Below are positions 44,221-54,536 of a stretch of DNA of 64,000 nucleotides, piece by piece. The notes beneath the pieces are model-generated. The model did not search any database. It saw only the letters and a program-made list of their open reading frames with translations, and was not told the DNA's origin. The translations under genes and the position numbers were made by a program. The DNA comes from Cupriavidus taiwanensis (lineage in GTDB: Bacteria > Pseudomonadota > Gammaproteobacteria > Burkholderiales > Burkholderiaceae). The stretch covers positions 1,752,603 through 1,816,602 of the forward strand of contig NZ_LT977070.1 in assembly GCF_900250075.1 (NCBI RefSeq), in the 5' to 3' direction. Position 1 is the first letter of the stretch. Each line of letters begins with the position of its first letter.

Positions 44221-45929
44221 GCCAAGCCTATCCCACCCTGCGCGAGCGCAATGGCGGGCAGATCCTTGTCGAGCAGCTGCGCATCCAGGGCGTGCGGCGC
44301 GTGTTCCTGGTGCCGGGCGAGAGCTACCTGCCTTGCATCGATGCGCTGTACGACCACCAGGACGCGATCACGCCGATCGTCTGCCGGCAGGAAAGCGGCG
44401 CCGGCTACATGGCCGAGGCCCATGGCAAGCTGACCGGCGAGCCCGGCGTTTGCTTCGTCACGCGCGGCCCCGGTGCGACCAATGCCAGCATCGCCGTGCA
44501 CACCGCGTTCCAGGACTCCACGCCGATGATCCTGTTCGTGGGGCAGGTGGGCAACGACTTCTATGAGCGCGAGGCCTTCCAGGAAATCGACTACCGCCGC
44601 ATGTTCGGCCAGATGGCCAAGTGGGTCGCGCAGATCGACCGCACCGACCGCATCCCCGAGTTCATCGCGCGTGCCTTCGCGGTAGCGACCAGCGGCCGGC
44701 CCGGCCCGGTGGTGCTGGCGCTGCCCGAGGACACGCTGTGGGGCAAGGCCACCGTGGCCGACATGCCGCGCTACGTGCGCAGCCACTCGGCTCCGGCGGC
44801 GCACGCGCTGGCGTCGCTGGCCGCGATGCTGGAACAGGCCGAGCGCCCCTTCCTGATGATTGGTGGTTCCGGCTGGACCCCCGAGGCGATGCGGCAGATG
44901 GAAGGTTTCGCCGAACGCTTCGGCTTGCCGGTGGGGCTGGCGTGGCGCAGGCTGGAGTGTTTCGACAACCACCATCCCAACTACGCCGGCCACGTTGGCT
45001 GGGGCATGGGCGAGGCGTTACGTACTCGCATCCGCGAGTCGGACCTGCTGATCGCTGTCGGCACCCGCATGGGCGAGGCCACCACCGAGGGCTATACCGT
45101 GGTGGAAAGCCCGCTGCCGCGCCAGCGGCTGGTGCATGTGTATCCGGATCCGGAAGAGCTGGGCCGCGTGTTCCGCGCGGAGGTGCCTGTTGTTGCCGAC
45201 GTCGTCTCGTTCGCCGCCGCGGTGGATGGCCTGCGCCCGGCGCGCGCACACAACCGCGCCGCGTTGGTGGCGCGCGCACGGCACGATTACCTCGACAGCC
45301 AGAAGGCGCTGCCCGCCCCAGGCCCGCTGAACCTGAACCAGGCCGCCTGCCTGGTGCGCGAGCGCCTGCCCGAGGACGCCTGCATCACCGTCGGCGCCGG
45401 CAACTACGCGGTCTTTCCGCATACCTATTACCGCTACAAGGGCGTTGGCACCAGCCTTGCGCCCACCGTGGGCTCGATGGGCTACGGCCTGCCGGCGGCC
45501 ATCTCGGCCAAGCTGGAGCACCCGGAACGCACCGTGGTCTGCTATGCGGGCGACGGCTGCTTCCAGATGAACCTGCAGGAGCTGGGCGTGGCCATGCAGT
45601 ACCGCCTCGGCATCGTGGTGCTGGTGTTCAACAACGGCATCTGGGGCACGATCCGCGCCCACCAGGAACGCGAGTTCCCCGGCCGGACCATCGCGCTGGG
45701 CTTCGAGAACCCGGAGTTCGCAGAGCTGGCGCGCGCCTACCGCGGCTACGGCGAGGTGGTGGCCAGCGACGCCGAATTCGGCCCCGCGCTGGATCGCGCG
45801 CTCGACTTTGCCAGCACGCACAGCATGCCGGCGCTGCTGGAGCTGCGTTACGACCCCGACGGCATCGCGCCCGGCATGACCCTGTCAGGCATCCGCGCGG
45901 CGGCACTGGCGCGCCAGGCGGCAGGCTGA
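44217..45929 (+). CDS. Thiamine diphosphate-dependent enzyme (acetolactate synthase/benzoylformate decarboxylase family)
   Basis: A 570-aa three-domain ThDP enzyme. The activating Glu59 is in CRQESGAGYMAEAHGKLTG; the central domain follows (ERPFLMIGGSGW...); the C-terminal ThDP motif is GDGCFQMNLQELGVAMQYRLGIVVLVFNNG. These features fit 2-oxo-acid decarboxylases or carboligases; I do not see enough to choose between decarboxylase, glyoxylate carboligase or acetyl transferase. Its place after gabTD and a cupin suggests handling of a 2-oxo acid from the same substrate. Confidence 0.88.
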   Translation: MSQAYPTLRERNGGQILVEQLRIQGVRRVFLVPGESYLPCIDALYDHQDAITPIVCRQESGAGYMAEAHGKLTGEPGVCFVTRGPGATNASIAVHTAFQDSTPMILFVGQVGNDFYEREAFQEIDYRRMFGQMAKWVAQIDRTDRIPEFIARAFAVATSGRPGPVVLALPEDTLWGKATVADMPRYVRSHSAPAAHALASLAAMLEQAERPFLMIGGSGWTPEAMRQMEGFAERFGLPVGLAWRRLECFDNHHPNYAGHVGWGMGEALRTRIRESDLLIAVGTRMGEATTEGYTVVESPLPRQRLVHVYPDPEELGRVFRAEVPVVADVVSFAAAVDGLRPARAHNRAALVARARHDYLDSQKALPAPGPLNLNQAACLVRERLPEDACITVGAGNYAVFPHTYYRYKGVGTSLAPTVGSMGYGLPAAISAKLEHPERTVVCYAGDGCFQMNLQELGVAMQYRLGIVVLVFNNGIWGTIRAHQEREFPGRTIALGFENPEFAELARAYRGYGEVVASDAEFGPALDRALDFASTHSMPALLELRYDPDGIAPGMTLSGIRAAALARQAAG

Positions 45930-45962
45930 ACCGGGGATTCCCTTCACAACAAGATCCAAACC

Positions 45963-47036
45963 ATGCGTGCCTTCTTCTCGGATGATCAGTTGCTGCACGA
46001 GCCCCGCCAGTTCATGCGCGCGGGCCGGTTGTGCGCGCCGACCGACGTGCCGGCCCGCGCAGCGGCACTGCAGCGCGCACTGGCCGCGCGCGGCATCGAA
46101 CTGGCGGCGCCGCCCGATTGCGGGCGCGCGCCGCTGGAAGCGGTGCACAGTCCGGCCTATCTCGACTTCCTCGCCAGCGCCTGGGCGCGCTGGCAGGAAT
46201 TGGCGCGCCCCGGCTTCGAGCCCGGCATCGAAGTCCTGCCCAATCTTTCCCCGTATCACAACGGCAAGGTCGGCGAGCCGCGCCGTCCCGGGTGTCCCAC
46301 CGATTCGGTGATTGCCCAGGCCGGCTACTACCTGGGCGACCTCAGCTGCCCGCTCGGGCCGGACAGCTGGCGCGCGATCCTGCGCGGCGCGCACAGCGCG
46401 GTGGCGGCGGCGCGCCATGTGTGCGAGCGGCAGGACGGCGCCGGCATGGCCTACGCGCTGTGCCGTCCCTCCGGCCACCACGCCCACAGCGACCGCGCGG
46501 CCGGGTTCTGCTACGTCAACAACTCGGCCATCGCGGCACAGACGCTGCTGGCCCGCTTCGGCAAGGTGGCGGTGCTCGACGTCGATGCGCATCATGGTGA
46601 CGGCACCCAGCAGATCTTTTATCACCGCTCCGATGTGATGACGATTTCGCTGCATGCCGATCCGGTGGATTACTACCCCTTCTACACCGGCTATGCAAAC
46701 GAGCGCGGCCATGGCGCGGGCTATGGCTACAACCTCAACTTCCCGCTGCCGCACGGCAGCGGCGACGCCGAGTTCCTGTCGGCGCTGGATGGGGCGCTGG
46801 ACGCGCTGCGCGACTATCGTCCGCAGGCGGTGGTGCTGGCGCTGGGCTTCGATACCTACGAGAACGATCCGATCAGCGTCCTGAAGGTCAGCATCGATGG
46901 CTACCGCGGCATCGGCGAGCGCATCCATGCACTGGGCCTGCCAACGGTAGTGGTGCAGGAGGGCGGCTACGAGGTCGAGGCCATCGGCCGCGGGCTGGAT
47001 GCATTCCTGGCAGGTTTCGCGCCTGCGACCGCATGA
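45963..47036 (+). CDS. Histone deacetylase-family amidohydrolase (acetylpolyamine amidohydrolase-like)
   Basis: A 357-aa zinc hydrolase. The class II HDAC/APAH active site is complete: His172-His173 in RPSGHHAHSDRAAGFCYVNN, zinc ligands Asp208 and His210 in LDVDAHHGDGT and Asp297 in LGFDTYENDP, and the catalytic Tyr336 in QEGGYEVEA. Bacterial members remove acetyl groups from N-acetylated polyamines or related amines. In a cluster with GabT, GabD and an aminoaldehyde-type dehydrogenase this fits release of a free amine for conversion to GABA; that link is inferred. Confidence 0.9.
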   Translation: MRAFFSDDQLLHEPRQFMRAGRLCAPTDVPARAAALQRALAARGIELAAPPDCGRAPLEAVHSPAYLDFLASAWARWQELARPGFEPGIEVLPNLSPYHNGKVGEPRRPGCPTDSVIAQAGYYLGDLSCPLGPDSWRAILRGAHSAVAAARHVCERQDGAGMAYALCRPSGHHAHSDRAAGFCYVNNSAIAAQTLLARFGKVAVLDVDAHHGDGTQQIFYHRSDVMTISLHADPVDYYPFYTGYANERGHGAGYGYNLNFPLPHGSGDAEFLSALDGALDALRDYRPQAVVLALGFDTYENDPISVLKVSIDGYRGIGERIHALGLPTVVVQEGGYEVEAIGRGLDAFLAGFAPATA

Positions 47037-47067
47037 GAGCGCAACCACCAATACTGGGAGAACTGCA

Positions 47068-48315
47068 ATGACTAGCAAGATCGCCGTCAACGGCCAGCGC
47101 CTGTGGCAATCGCTGATGGATCTGGCGCGGATCGGCGCCACGCCGAAGGGCGGCAATGCGCGGCTGGCGCTGACCGCGCTCGACGGCCAGGGCCGCGACC
47201 TGGTATGCGGCTGGATGCGCGACGCGGGCCTGACCGTGACGGTGGACCGGGTCGGCAATATCTTCGGGCGCCGCGCCGGGCGCAACGAAGCGCTGCCGCC
47301 GGTGATGACCGGCAGCCATATCGATACGCAGCCGACCGGCGGCAAGTTCGACGGCTGCTTCGGCGTGCTGGCCGGGCTGGAAGTCATGCGCACGCTCAAC
47401 GACCATGGCGTGACCACCGAAGCGCCGCTCGAACTGGCCATCTGGACCAACGAGGAAGGCACGCGCTTCGTGCCAGTGATGATGGGTTCGGGCGTGTTCG
47501 CGGGCATCTTCCCGCTGCAGACCGCGCTGGACGCCACCGATACCGAAGGCAAGCGCGTGGCGGACGAACTGCAGGCGATAGGCTACGCCGGCACCGACGA
47601 AGTGGGCAGGCGCCCGGTGGGAGCGTACTTCGAGGCGCATATCGAACAGGGCCCGGTGCTGGAAGCGGCGGACAACGTGATCGGCGTGGTCACCGGTTCG
47701 CTCGGGCTGCGGTGGTACGACGTGACCGTGACCGGCATGGAAGCGCACGCCGGCCCCACGCCGATGCCGCTGCGCCGTGACGCGCTCTATGGCGCCACCC
47801 ACGTGATGCAGGAAGTGGTGCGCATCGCCCACGACTTCGCGCCGCACGGCCGCGGCACGGTGGGCGTGGTCAATCTCCACCCCGGCTCGCGCAACGTGAT
47901 CCCCGGCGCGGTGAAGTTTACGGTCGACCTGCGCCACGAGGATGCCGGCAAGCTGGCCGAGATGGATGCCCGCTTCCGCGCCGCGTGCGAGGCGCTGGCA
48001 CAGGGCAAGACCACCGGTGCCACCTTCGACGTGAAGGTCGACGATGTCCAGTATTTCCCGCCGACCCCGTTCGCGCCGGAACTGGTCGACCACGTGCGCC
48101 GCGAGGCCGTCGCGCGCGGCTACAGCCAGCAGAATATCGTCACTGGCGCTGGCCACGATGCCGTCTACATGGCGAGCGTGGCCCCGACCGCGATGATCTT
48201 CGTGCCCTGCAAGGACGGCATCAGCCACAACGAAGTGGAAGATGCCCGGCCCGAGCACCTGGAGGCCGGCGCCAACGTGCTGCTCGGCGCAATGGTCGCG
48301 CAGGCGGGCGCATGA
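47068..48315 (+). CDS. Zinc-dependent amidase/carbamoylase (M20, hydantoinase/carbamoylase family)
   Basis: A 415-aa M20 enzyme of the N-carbamoyl-amino-acid hydrolase / beta-ureidopropionase / allantoate amidohydrolase group. Metal motifs are MTGSHIDTQPTGGKFDGCFGVLAGLEV, WTNEEGTRF and YFEAHIEQGPVLE; the C-terminal GAGHDAVYMA and KDGISHNEVED complete the site. GGGAG precedes the ATG. It is the third amide-cleaving enzyme of the cluster, which suggests a substrate with an N-carbamoyl or N-acyl cap. The next ORF overlaps it by 4 bp. Confidence 0.92.
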   Translation: MTSKIAVNGQRLWQSLMDLARIGATPKGGNARLALTALDGQGRDLVCGWMRDAGLTVTVDRVGNIFGRRAGRNEALPPVMTGSHIDTQPTGGKFDGCFGVLAGLEVMRTLNDHGVTTEAPLELAIWTNEEGTRFVPVMMGSGVFAGIFPLQTALDATDTEGKRVADELQAIGYAGTDEVGRRPVGAYFEAHIEQGPVLEAADNVIGVVTGSLGLRWYDVTVTGMEAHAGPTPMPLRRDALYGATHVMQEVVRIAHDFAPHGRGTVGVVNLHPGSRNVIPGAVKFTVDLRHEDAGKLAEMDARFRAACEALAQGKTTGATFDVKVDDVQYFPPTPFAPELVDHVRREAVARGYSQQNIVTGAGHDAVYMASVAPTAMIFVPCKDGISHNEVEDARPEHLEAGANVLLGAMVAQAGA

Positions 48316-49214
48316 CCGCCGCGGCGCGGGGCATGCCCGACTGGTGGCGTGGCGGGCTGCTGTTCCTGTGCGTGGTGACGCTGTTCGCTACCGTCGACGC
48401 CACCGCCAAGCACCTGGTCGGCCGCTATCCCGCGCCGTTTCTCAATGCTGTGCGCTACGGCGCCACGCTTGCGGTAGCGGTGGCTATGCTAGCCAGCTCA
48501 GGCCAGTTGCGCTTCTGGCACACCCCGCACCGCGGCCTGCTGATGCTGCGAGGTCTGATGCTCGCCGTGGTCGGCACCTGCTTCATGACCGCGCTGCTGT
48601 GGATGCCGCTGGCCGAGGCCACCGCCATCTATTTCATGGCGCCGCTGATGGTGGTGGGGCTGTCGCCGTGGATGCTGGGCGAGAAGGTCGGCCCGCGCCA
48701 GTGGCTGGCGGTAGGCGCGGGCTTCTGCGGCATGCTGCTGATCGTACGCCCCGGCGGCGCGGTGTCGTGGCTTGGCACCGTGCTGATGCTGGCCGCCACG
48801 CTGGCCTACGCCATGCTGCAACTGCTGACCCGGCGCATGGCGGGGCAGGTCGATGCGCGCGTGCAGTATGGCTTTGCCGCGCTGGTCTGCATGGTTGCCA
48901 CCGGCGTGCCGGCGCCGTTCTTCCCGCCGCCGGTCTGGCCCGACCTGGCCGACTGGCTGGCGATCCTGGCCATGGGCCTGATGAGCGCGGCGGCGCAGGT
49001 GCTGCTGATCCTGGCGCTGCAGCGCGCCCCGGCATCGCGGCTGGCACCGCTGAACTATTTCCACCTGCTGCTGGCACTGGTCTACAGCGCGCTGTGGTTC
49101 GGGCGCTGGCCCGACGCACTGGCGCTGGCCGGCATCGCCCTGATCGTGGTCGCGGGCCTGACGCAGACGCTGCCGTCGCCCGCGGTCCTGTCAACCAAAC
49201 GAGGAACCCCATGA
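48312..49214 (+). CDS. DMT/EamA-family membrane transporter
   Basis: A 300-aa protein with ten predicted helices in two EamA repeats (about 17-140 and 155-285). The first repeat contains ATAIYFMAPLMVVGLSPWMLGEKVGPRQWLAVGAGFCGMLLIVRPGG, the typical half-signature. Such proteins usually export amino acids or metabolites. ATGA overlaps on both sides place it firmly in the operon, perhaps as an exporter of a surplus intermediate. Confidence 0.9.
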   Translation: MTAAARGMPDWWRGGLLFLCVVTLFATVDATAKHLVGRYPAPFLNAVRYGATLAVAVAMLASSGQLRFWHTPHRGLLMLRGLMLAVVGTCFMTALLWMPLAEATAIYFMAPLMVVGLSPWMLGEKVGPRQWLAVGAGFCGMLLIVRPGGAVSWLGTVLMLAATLAYAMLQLLTRRMAGQVDARVQYGFAALVCMVATGVPAPFFPPPVWPDLADWLAILAMGLMSAAAQVLLILALQRAPASRLAPLNYFHLLLALVYSALWFGRWPDALALAGIALIVVAGLTQTLPSPAVLSTKRGTP

Positions 49215-50710
49215 GCGAACCACGCGACCTGTCTTACTGGCAGGCCCGGGCAAAAGCACTGCGCCCGCAAAGCCGCGCCTACATCCGCGGCGCATGGACC
49301 GACGCCGCCGACGGCGCCACCTTCGACACCATCAACCCCGCCACTGGTGCGGTGCTGGCCAAGGTGGCGGCATGCGGCGCGGCGGATGTCGACCGTGCCG
49401 TCGCGGCGGCGCGCCAGGCCTTCGAACAAGGCGTCTGGTCCGGACTGGTACCGCGCGAGCGCAAGGCGGTGCTGCTGCGCCTGGCCGCGCTGATGGAGAC
49501 CCACCGCGAAGAACTGGCCCTGCTGGAAACGCTGGACATGGGCAAGCCCATCGGCGATACGCTGGTCTACGACATTCCGGAAGCGGCGCGCACCTTCGCG
49601 TGGTACGCCGAGGCCATCGACAAGCGCTACGACGAGATCGCCCCCACCGGCGGCAACGTGCTCGCCACCATCACGCGCGAGCCGCTCGGCGTGGTGGCGG
49701 CCGTGGTGCCGTGGAACTATCCGCTGCTGATGGGCAGCTGGAAGGTGGCTCCGGCGCTCGCCGCCGGCAACAGCGTCATCCTCAAGCCAGCCGAACAGTC
49801 GCCGCTGACCGCGCTGCGGCTCGCCGAGCTGGCCGCTGAAGCCGGCATTCCGCCCGGGGTCTTCAACGTGGTGCCGGGACTGGGTGCACAGGCCGGCCAG
49901 GCGCTCGGCCTGCATCCGGACGTGGATTGCATCGCCTTCACCGGCTCCACGGCCACCGGCAAGCGCTTCATGGAATATTCCGGCCAGTCCAACCTGAAGC
50001 GTGTCTGGCTCGAATGCGGCGGCAAGTCGCCGCACATTGTGTTCGACGACTGCCCCGACCTCGACCGCGCGGCGCAGGCCGCCGCCGTCGGCATCTTCAA
50101 CAACCAGGGCGAAATCTGCATCGCCGGCTCGCGCCTTTATGTCCAGCGCGCCATCTATGAGCCGTTCATGGAGAAGTTGGAGGCGTATGCCCGAGCGATG
50201 CAGCCCGGCGATCCACTCGACCCGTCCTCCGCCATGGGTGCCATCGTCGACGCGCGCCAACTCGACCGCGTGATGTCCTATGTCGACGGCGGCCAACGCG
50301 AAGGCGCGCGGCTGCGCCTGGGCGGGGAACGCGTCCGCACGGACACCGGCGGCTACTTCCTGCAGCCCACCATCTTCGAATGCCCGAGCCAGTCGCTCAG
50401 CATCGTGCGCGAGGAAATCTTCGGACCGGTGCTGGCCGTGACTGTGTTCGACACGGAGGATGAAGTCGTGCGCATGGCCAACGATTCGCCTTATGGGCTT
50501 GGCTCAGGGTTGTGGACCGCCAGCCTGTCACGCGCACACCGTGTCTCGCGTCGGCTGCGGGCCGGGCTGGTGTGGGTCAACTGCTATATGGATGGCGATA
50601 TCACGGTGCCGTTCGGCGGAGTCAAGCAATCGGGTTCCGGGCGCGACAAGTCGTTGCATGCGTTGGACAAATACAGCGATCTGAAGACTACGTGGATCAG
50701 GCTGGAGTAA
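49211..50710 (+). CDS. Aldehyde dehydrogenase (PuuC-like, aminoaldehyde type)
   Basis: A 499-aa NAD(P)-dependent aldehyde dehydrogenase. The catalytic Cys303 is in NNQGEICIAGSRLYV and Glu268 in VWLECGGKSPHIVFDD; the cofactor region is VVPWNYPLLMGSWKVAPALAAGNSVILKPAEQSPL. The length and the GEIC motif are those of PuuC/betaine-aldehyde-type enzymes, which oxidise gamma-aminobutyraldehydes. It would supply GABA or an acylated GABA to the cluster. Last plus-strand gene of the cluster. Confidence 0.92.
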   Translation: MSEPRDLSYWQARAKALRPQSRAYIRGAWTDAADGATFDTINPATGAVLAKVAACGAADVDRAVAAARQAFEQGVWSGLVPRERKAVLLRLAALMETHREELALLETLDMGKPIGDTLVYDIPEAARTFAWYAEAIDKRYDEIAPTGGNVLATITREPLGVVAAVVPWNYPLLMGSWKVAPALAAGNSVILKPAEQSPLTALRLAELAAEAGIPPGVFNVVPGLGAQAGQALGLHPDVDCIAFTGSTATGKRFMEYSGQSNLKRVWLECGGKSPHIVFDDCPDLDRAAQAAAVGIFNNQGEICIAGSRLYVQRAIYEPFMEKLEAYARAMQPGDPLDPSSAMGAIVDARQLDRVMSYVDGGQREGARLRLGGERVRTDTGGYFLQPTIFECPSQSLSIVREEIFGPVLAVTVFDTEDEVVRMANDSPYGLGSGLWTASLSRAHRVSRRLRAGLVWVNCYMDGDITVPFGGVKQSGSGRDKSLHALDKYSDLKTTWIRLE

Positions 50711-50777
50711 GCCGGGCAATCACTGGGTCGGAAATGGGGGGTGAGTCCGGCAATGGCGCCGGCTGCCGGGCGGTGCC

Positions 50778-51643
50778 TCAGTCGATCAGCTTCCCCTGTG
50801 CATCGAAGAACGGATACGCAGGTCCGTGGTCCCCGATGGCAACGGCATGGGTGACCAGTCCGTGCACGGGATGCCAACAGTGCAGCAGCAGGCCCGGCGG
50901 CTCCATGCGGAAGCGCGAAGCCGCCTGCGGGTCGAGGTCCAGCGCAACCTGGTGCGCCGGGCCGGGCGCGGTCATGGCGATGGTGCCGCCGAAGCGCCGG
51001 GTGATATGCCGATGCAGATGGCCGCACAGCACTCGCTCCACCTGTGGATGGCGCCGCACCACGGCCTCGAGCAGCGCGGCGTTTTCCAGGCCCTGCCGGT
51101 CCATATGGCCGATGCCGGTGTGGAAAGGCGGGTGATGCAGCATCAGCAGGGTCGGGCGCTGCGGCGCGGCGGCCAGCGCGGCTTCCAGCCATGGCAGCGC
51201 ATCCGGATCCACGCGCCCGCCGCTTTGGCCGGGGACGGTGCAGTCGAAGGCGATCAGCGTCAGGGGCCCCGCGTCGATGCGGTAATGGACCGGGGCGTCG
51301 GCATCGCCCGCGGCGAACAGATAGGCGTGATCGGCGTGATCTGCGAATACGCGGCGCAGTGCGGCGCGGCTGTCGTGATTGCCCGGCATCAGCCGCACCG
51401 GCATCGGCAAGGATTCAAGGATCGCTCGCAGAAAGCGATATTCATCCTCGCTGCCGAAGTCGACCAGGTCGCCGGTCACCACCGCAACGTCGGGGCGCTG
51501 AGGCAACGCCAGCAGCGTGTCGATGCACTGGCGCAGGGCGCCCGCGGTATCCACGCGCCGGTAGGAAAGCCTGCCGCCCGCCTTGATATGCAGGTCCGTG
51601 ATGTGGGCGACCAGGTAGGGCGTGGCCGGGGGTGCGCTCTGCA

Positions 51644-51647
<4 letters not shown>
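50778..51647 (-). CDS. Class III metallophosphodiesterase (CpdA/GpdQ-like)
   Basis: A 289-aa calcineurin-like enzyme with all metal motifs: HITDLHI, VVTGDLVDFG, LMPGNHD, LMLHHPP and CGHLHRH. Family members cleave cyclic nucleotides or glycerophosphodiesters using two metals. The ATG overlaps the ABC ATPase stop by 4 bp, so it is the last gene of the LacI-ABC operon. Degradation of an imported phosphodiester is more plausible than cAMP turnover in this setting, but that is inference. Confidence 0.9.
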
Positions 51648-52721
<1,074 letters not shown>

Positions 52722-52729
<8 letters not shown>

Positions 52730-53639
52730 GGCGGGGTGCCTCCGTCTGTGGCTGGGACTGCGGGGTGCTGTCCGGTCCGGCTGGGGAGTTATGCGAACTG
52801 GTGACCGTGGCGAACGGCATGGGCGTGTCCTGTACCGGATGTCGTTGGGCGCGCGCACCCAGCGCGGACACTATTTGCATGATCACCAGCAGCGGAATGA
52901 TCATCAGGAAAAACACGATGGTGTAGGCAGAGCCGATCTCCAGGCGCATCGAGGCATAGCTGTCGGCGAGTCCGACCGGAAGCGTCTGCGTGGTGGGCGT
53001 ATGGAGCATCCATGTCAGGTTGAATTCGCCGACCGAAAGCGTCACGACCATCAGCGCGCCGGCGAGTATCCCTTGCCGGCAATTGGGCAGCACCACGGTG
53101 AAAAATCGCTGCATGCGTGTCGCGCCGAGGCTGGCGGCGGCGTCCTCGAGCGTGCGGATATCGATGGCGGACATGATGGCCAGCACCGAGCGCACCATGA
53201 AGGGCAGGGTGAACAGCACATGCCCGATCAGGATAAAGACCCAACTAGTGCGCAGCCATGGCAGGCCCCCATACAGCAGGATCAGGCCGAGTGCCGTCGC
53301 AAGTCCGGGGATCGCCACCGGCAGCATCAGCAGTTCTTCGATCAGCCGGGTCACGCGGCTGCGGCGCAGCGCCATGTAATAGGCGGCTGGAACGCCGAGC
53401 ACCAGCGTGCAGGCCAGGCACGCCAGCGCGATCCATAGCGACAGGAAGATGGTGTTGCGGTACAGGCCCCACACTTCCTCGACCCAGCGCGTGGTCAGGC
53501 CGCTCTGCAGCCCGACGAAGATATTGCTGGTGAGTCCGGCCAGCACCGACAGCGCTACGGGGACGGTCATGAACGCGCAAACGGCGAGGGTCAGCGCGAG
53601 TTGCGCCCAATAGGCGGAGCCGCGACGGTTGGTCTTCAT
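52722..53639 (-). CDS. ABC transporter permease, second subunit (PotC-like)
   Basis: A 305-aa inner-membrane permease with six helices. The EAA motif is IRTLEDAAASLGATRMQRFFTVVLPNCRQGILAGALMV. It has a long polar C-terminal tail rich in Pro/Gln/Ser. The start at 53639 lies 8 bp after the partner permease stop. It forms the channel with the preceding gene product. Confidence 0.92.
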
Positions 53640-53647
53640 GCTTGCTC

Positions 53648-54493
53648 CTACGCGGTGGCGGCAACCGCGTTGCCGGAAAGATGGCGCGCCACCGCCAGCA
53701 GCGCCCAGGTCACGACCCCGAGCAGGATGGACAGTGCGGCGGCCATGCCGAAGTTGGCGTAGTTGGTGAACTCGTTGTAGATGGTGAGCGGCAGCACATC
53801 GAGTTGCGTGGCCAGGGTGAAGGCGGTGCCGAACGCGCCCATGCTGGTGGCGAAGCAGATCGCGCCGCTGGAGATCAGGGCCGGCATCAGCGCCGGCAGC
53901 ATCACGTCGCGCACCACGCGCCACCGGCCGGCGCCCAGTGAGCGGGCCGCTTCCTCCAGCGAGGCGTCGAGTTTTTCGACCGCCGCCATCACGGTCAGGA
54001 TCACGCGTGGAATGGAGAAATACAGGTAGCCGACAAACAACCCGGCCATGCCATAAGCAAAGGTCCAGCGCTCGCCGGCGAGCAGGTCGCCCACCGATGC
54101 GAGCAGGCCGTTGCGGCCGCCCAGCATGATGACCATGAACCCGATCACCACGCCGGGAAAGGCCAGCGGAAAGGTCAGCATGGCGACCAGCACCGGCTTG
54201 CCCGGCACCGGATGCCGCTGCAGGAAGGTCCCCGCCACGCCCGCGATTGCAAGCGTGGCCAGCGTCACCGAGGCCGACAACAGTACCGTGGACAGCAGGC
54301 TGTGCAGGTAGCGCGGGCTGGACAGCACGGTCCAGTAGACTCCCGCTCCGCTTTCCCCCGCCACGCTGACCGCCAGCAATTTGGCCATCGGCAGGCAGAA
54401 GAACGCCAGGAAAACGATCAGCGCCGGCAGGGCGAAGACGATCAGCGTGCGGGCGGTTGGCGCAGTGGTGCGACGGCGCATGGGTTTCTCCAT
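53648..54493 (-). CDS. ABC transporter permease, first subunit (PotB-like)
   Basis: A 281-aa six-helix permease: TLIVFALPALIVFLAFFCLPMAKLLAVSV in helix 1 and the EAA motif KLDASLEEAARSLGAGRWRVVRDVMLPALMPALISSG. It follows the binding-protein gene after a 43-bp gap containing a strong hairpin. Confidence 0.92.
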   Translation of the reverse strand: MEKPMRRRTTAPTARTLIVFALPALIVFLAFFCLPMAKLLAVSVAGESGAGVYWTVLSSPRYLHSLLSTVLLSASVTLATLAIAGVAGTFLQRHPVPGKPVLVAMLTFPLAFPGVVIGFMVIMLGGRNGLLASVGDLLAGERWTFAYGMAGLFVGYLYFSIPRVILTVMAAVEKLDASLEEAARSLGAGRWRVVRDVMLPALMPALISSGAICFATSMGAFGTAFTLATQLDVLPLTIYNEFTNYANFGMAAALSILLGVVTWALLAVARHLSGNAVAATA

Positions 54494-54507
54494 CTTGAGA
54501 GGGGCTG

Positions 54508-54530
54508 GCCGGGGCGACGCGCGCCCCGGC
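54508..54530 (-). other. Strong RNA hairpin after the binding-protein gene
   Basis: A perfect 9-bp stem, GCCGGGGCG / CGCCCCGGC, with a 5-nt loop lies between the binding-protein and first permease genes. It lacks a T-run. It probably stabilises the upstream mRNA or lowers permease expression, as is common in ABC operons. Confidence 0.55.
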
Positions 54531-54536
54531 GCGGCG

